Below are positions 61,092-64,000 of a DNA stretch of 64,000 bases, in pieces. The position numbers and the translations under genes are program-made. Below the pieces are notes generated by a model. The model searched no databases, was not told where the DNA came from, and saw only the letters and a program-made list of their open reading frames with translations. Every line of letters begins with the position of its first letter. Positions within the stretch are counted from its first letter, which is position 1. Origin of the DNA: Ailanthus altissimus (lineage: Eukaryota > Streptophyta > Magnoliopsida > Sapindales > Simaroubaceae); NCBI GenBank assembly GCA_946807835.1, contig OX327684.1:37136501-37200500 (forward strand), in the 5' to 3' direction.

Positions 61092-62904
61092 CTCTTCTAT
61101 TACTACTGTATCTGCATCTGCATCTGCATGCTATTGCTAGTTCTAACCCTATACTCTTATCATTTGATGAGATGATATAAACCGGTTATTGAGAGGGACG
61201 AAGAGAGGAGGGTTACTGGTAACATCCTCTTATATCATAATAATTAAGAAAGGAGACAAAGTGTGCAAGTCTTAAGATGGAAATAATCAAAGTCAAATAT
61301 TTTTTATGCTTTTGCAAGCTGTTATGTTAATTATACATGGAAAGAAAGATATGCACACCCACTAAGGAAACTCATATATATATGTCAATCTTCGTTGCTT
61401 TGAATTTCTACTGTATGTTTATAATTTACAGTCATAACATTTTAGTTTTACTTCATCGATCCTTATCCATAACCAAATAAAATCTCAAGATGCCTCGTTT
61501 TTCATTTAACATGGACGGAGCCTGTGTAATTACATTATAGAGTTACCTACTGCAATTTTTATATGTCCACAAATGTAATATGGTAGTAATCTTGCTAGCG
61601 TGAAATTGGGAATAAATTTATCGAACGAATTAAAAACCAATATTGATCATTTGATTGATTTATTAATAATTATGTATGTAAATGCAACAGATGTGTATAG
61701 GTGATTTGAATTGAAACGTTTTGGGATAATTTAATTAATTATAGAAAGATGGGAAATGAATGTCAGGCTTTCATGTTATGTTAAGCCGAAAAAGAATCCT
61801 TAATGTGTTTAGAAATTAGAAGTATATATAAAACCCAATTAATATAAATTAATGCAAAGAAGATGGGCCAAATTTGCCGTCGGGGGTTTCACTTTAGAAA
61901 GAGGAGAAACATTATTGTAAAGAGATGAGATCTAAGTACCAAGTCTAATATTATTGCGTAAAACATGCATTTTGCTAATTTCTTTTCTCCGGAACTGACT
62001 GGGGCTGTTGAGCGGTTCCCTCGCTCTCTTTCTTACAAATACCACCCCTTGAGGGAAATTTTTTTTTTTGGACTAAATTAATAGGCAAAAGTCACTCAAA
62101 TTTTATATATAAATGAGGTAAGCGAAACCGATGTTTTACTTTTTCTCTCATATTCCTAACATTTTTTTTTTAACTCATCGATATTATTCAACACCTGGTG
62201 TCATGCTTATTTTGCTGTTGTCATTGCACTACAATAATTTATAGCATTATATATATATATATATATATATGCAAGCCAAGTTTTAACAGCACCTATTACA
62301 ACCAAAAATAACAGATAGGTTAGGAAAAAAAAGAAGAACCCAAGCACCTATTACAACCAAAAATAACAGATAGGTTATATATATATATATGTGTGTGTGT
62401 GTATATACTTGGGTTCTTCTTTTTTTCTATATATATATATATATATATATCAAATGAAGTTCAAAAGACATCCTTTCTTTCTTTTTTTTCCTTAGTGTGT
62501 AGATTAGAATATAATCATCTTGGCTGGCATGGAAGTGTGTGAAGCCAGCAAGCTAAAACTTGACCAAAGTTCAGGTTCTTTTCACTTTTTGTTTTGTTTA
62601 AAAGGGCATGATGAGTTGATGATTTAAAACCCCCGATGCTTACCATATTCATTATTCAATGATAATGCCATATTCTCTACTCTGCATGATCTCTTCCTTT
62701 TGGCATCAACCAAGCTGAAGACTACGTGCGTCGATGTTCCTACTACAAAAATTCACTCCAACATTGAAATGGAATTTTAATAGGAAACCGTTATTCTTAT
62801 CCTTTAATTTTGTTCATAAATACCACTTATTTTCTTAATTTTTTTAAAATATTTTATTTCACTTTTTTGAAGGATTTTTAAATAAGAAAATAGGATTAAA
62901 AAAA
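61092..62904. other. Intergenic region with microsatellites and a fold-back repeat
   Basis: The first few hundred bases are presumably the U-box gene promoter. (TA)n runs occur near 62249-62271, 62378-62390 and 62429-62450, with a (TG)n run near 62391-62402. A small direct-plus-inverted repeat is at 62289-62427. No gene seen. Confidence 0.5.
62289..62427. repeat. Direct repeat plus inverted repeat (fold-back)
   Basis: A 34-bp unit starting GCACCTATTACAACC at 62289 is repeated identically at 62344 (period 55). The sequence between, GAAGAACCCAAG with its A-run (62324-62344), is the reverse complement of CTTGGGTTCTTC with its T-run (62408-62427), forming a 20-bp stem with one bulged A. The loop holds the second direct repeat and a TA/TG microsatellite. 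Confidence 0.88.
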
Positions 62905-63204
62905 TGATCAACTATCTGCTAAAAAGGAAATAATGGGTAGTTTAAAAAAAAACTCGAGAGAAAAAGTGATATATACAATAATATTAGATTATAAAGAAAT
63001 CACCATTACTTTCTAAATTTTTTCATATATTCAATGAGAAAATTAATAAATCATATATTTTACTATGTCAAATAATATACAAAGTTTGTCTTTATATAAA
63101 CTTAAGACATATACAAAATAAAAAATAATATTTACATTAATAATATATATATATATATATGGTAGAAAAATATTAAGAAATTATTTTCTAATAATTCCTT
63201 AATA
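62905..63204 (-). repeat. Putative 3' LTR of a copia on the minus strand
   Basis: On the minus strand the copia coding end is followed by the polypurine tract TTTAAGGGGAGG (about 63205-63216). A 300-bp AT-rich stretch starting TATTAAGG then follows, with a TATATAAAGACAAAC promoter-like motif near 63090-63100, ending near GTTGATCA at 62905. Without its 5' partner the limits are estimates. Confidence 0.5.
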
Positions 63205-63214
63205 CCTCCCCTTA

Positions 63215-64000
63215 AAGTTTAAGATGGTGGAGTAGAAGCAAACTTGAATTTAGATATTAGAGCATGAAAACAACTAGAAAGTAAAGATTTGATTAAAATA
63301 TCAGCAAGTTGCTCTTCAGATGAGATAGAATGGAGCATAACAGTATCCTGAGAAACGTGTTGCCGAACAAAATGATAAATTGTCTCAATATGTTTAATCC
63401 GCTCATAAAAAATATCATTGTAGATGATTTGGATAGCATTTTGAATGTCACAATAAAGAGGTGTAACGCTAGAGTGAATAATACTCGTATCTCCAAGAAG
63501 TCATTGAAGTCAAACAATTTCTTGAGTAGTATCAGCAATGACACGATACTCAGCCTCAATACTAAAATGGTGTAGTGGCTGTTTGCTTTTTACTTTTCCA
63601 TGAAAGAATAGAATCTCCCAAGAAAAGATAAAATTCAGTAGTTGATCATCGATCTGTAAGATCACATGCCCAACCTGCATCGACATAAGCCCGCAATACA
63701 ATAGGAGAGTGAGCTAAAAAATGGAGACCATAAAAAAGTGTACCCTTAAGATAACGCAAAATATGAACAACTGCTGCTACAAAGTAAGAGGTACGAGGAG
63801 CGGCCATAAACTGACTAACAACATGAACAACATAAGCAATATCTGACCGAATGATAGTAAGATATACCAAACTACCAACTAATTGGCGATAAAGAGTGAC
63901 ATCATTAAGGAGAGTACCATCAAAAGACCAGAGTTTGATATTAGGCTCTAAGGGAGTAGAGGCGGAGTTTGATATTAAGCTTCGGGTTGGCTATGGAAGG
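63215..64000 (-). pseudogene. Copia RT end and RNase H remnant, running off the window
   Basis: Read right to left: MVYLTIIRSDIAYVVHVVSQ and ILRYLKGTLFYGLHF (end of RT and connection, 63700-63870), then AYVDAGWACDLTDRR and FSIEAEYRVIADTTQEIV (RNase H with its DAG and AEY motifs). After a stop come further RNase H parts ending KHIETIYHFVRQHV and EEQLADILIKSL near 63250-63420. Stops and a frame change after DTTQEIV show decay. The rest of the element lies beyond 64000. Confidence 0.85.

Overview
This is eukaryotic plant nuclear DNA. It has spliced genes with plant-type introns, AT-rich intergenic DNA, a nuclear tRNA, plant gene families (class B GH9 endoglucanase, ABCC transporter, U-box E3 ligase, peroxisomal CHY1) and plant retrotransposon lineages (Tork-like copia, Athila-type gypsy, L1 with RNase H, hAT). 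A eudicot is likely; I cannot name the species from the sequence alone.

Layout. 1-2954: the tail of a possible upstream gene, AT-rich spacer and a 0.5 kb inverted-repeat element. 2955-5071: a five-exon secreted GH9 endo-1,4-beta-glucanase (+). 5072-11130: gene-poor, with a decayed copia gag. 11147-29325: a dead ABCC (MRP-type) transporter. Only an N-terminal TMD0 piece (11147-11473) and the C-terminal NBD2 exons (27843-29325) remain, and about 16 kb of retrotransposon DNA lies between them: a decayed copia (13599-21527) whose 3' LTR is split by a hairpin-rich LTR-like insert (18485-21432), then an Athila element without pol (21993-27842). 29591-40664: a 5'-truncated L1 LINE that carries two nested copia elements, each bounded by short direct repeats. 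41270-42234: an inverted-repeat element just upstream of a gene.

42330-46198: two convergent housekeeping-type genes, a J-domain-less DnaJ-type zinc-finger protein (+) and an NDUFAF3/Mth938-like complex I assembly factor (-). 47876-53324: a 5.4 kb hAT transposon with TIRs, a near-perfect 8-bp TSD, a dead transposase and an internal 256-bp tandem array. 53449-53521: tRNA-Arg(TCT) (-). 53679-57564: a fourteen-exon peroxisomal 3-hydroxyisobutyryl-CoA hydrolase (+). 59880-61091: an intronless U-box/ARM E3 ligase (-). 62905-64000: the 3' end of another copia (-).

The intact genes (endoglucanase, NDUFAF3-like, CHY1-like, U-box) act in unrelated pathways: cell wall, mitochondrion, peroxisome, ubiquitin system. 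They show no operon-like relation. The DnaJ-type gene is the one live-looking gene with several oddities: two GC-AG introns, an A8 frameshift and a lost zinc-ligand Cys. The most unusual non-genic signal is the insert at 18485-21432. It is packed with perfect short hairpins, many with 3-nt loops, and carries a 930-bp tandem duplication that also copied 42 bp of its target.
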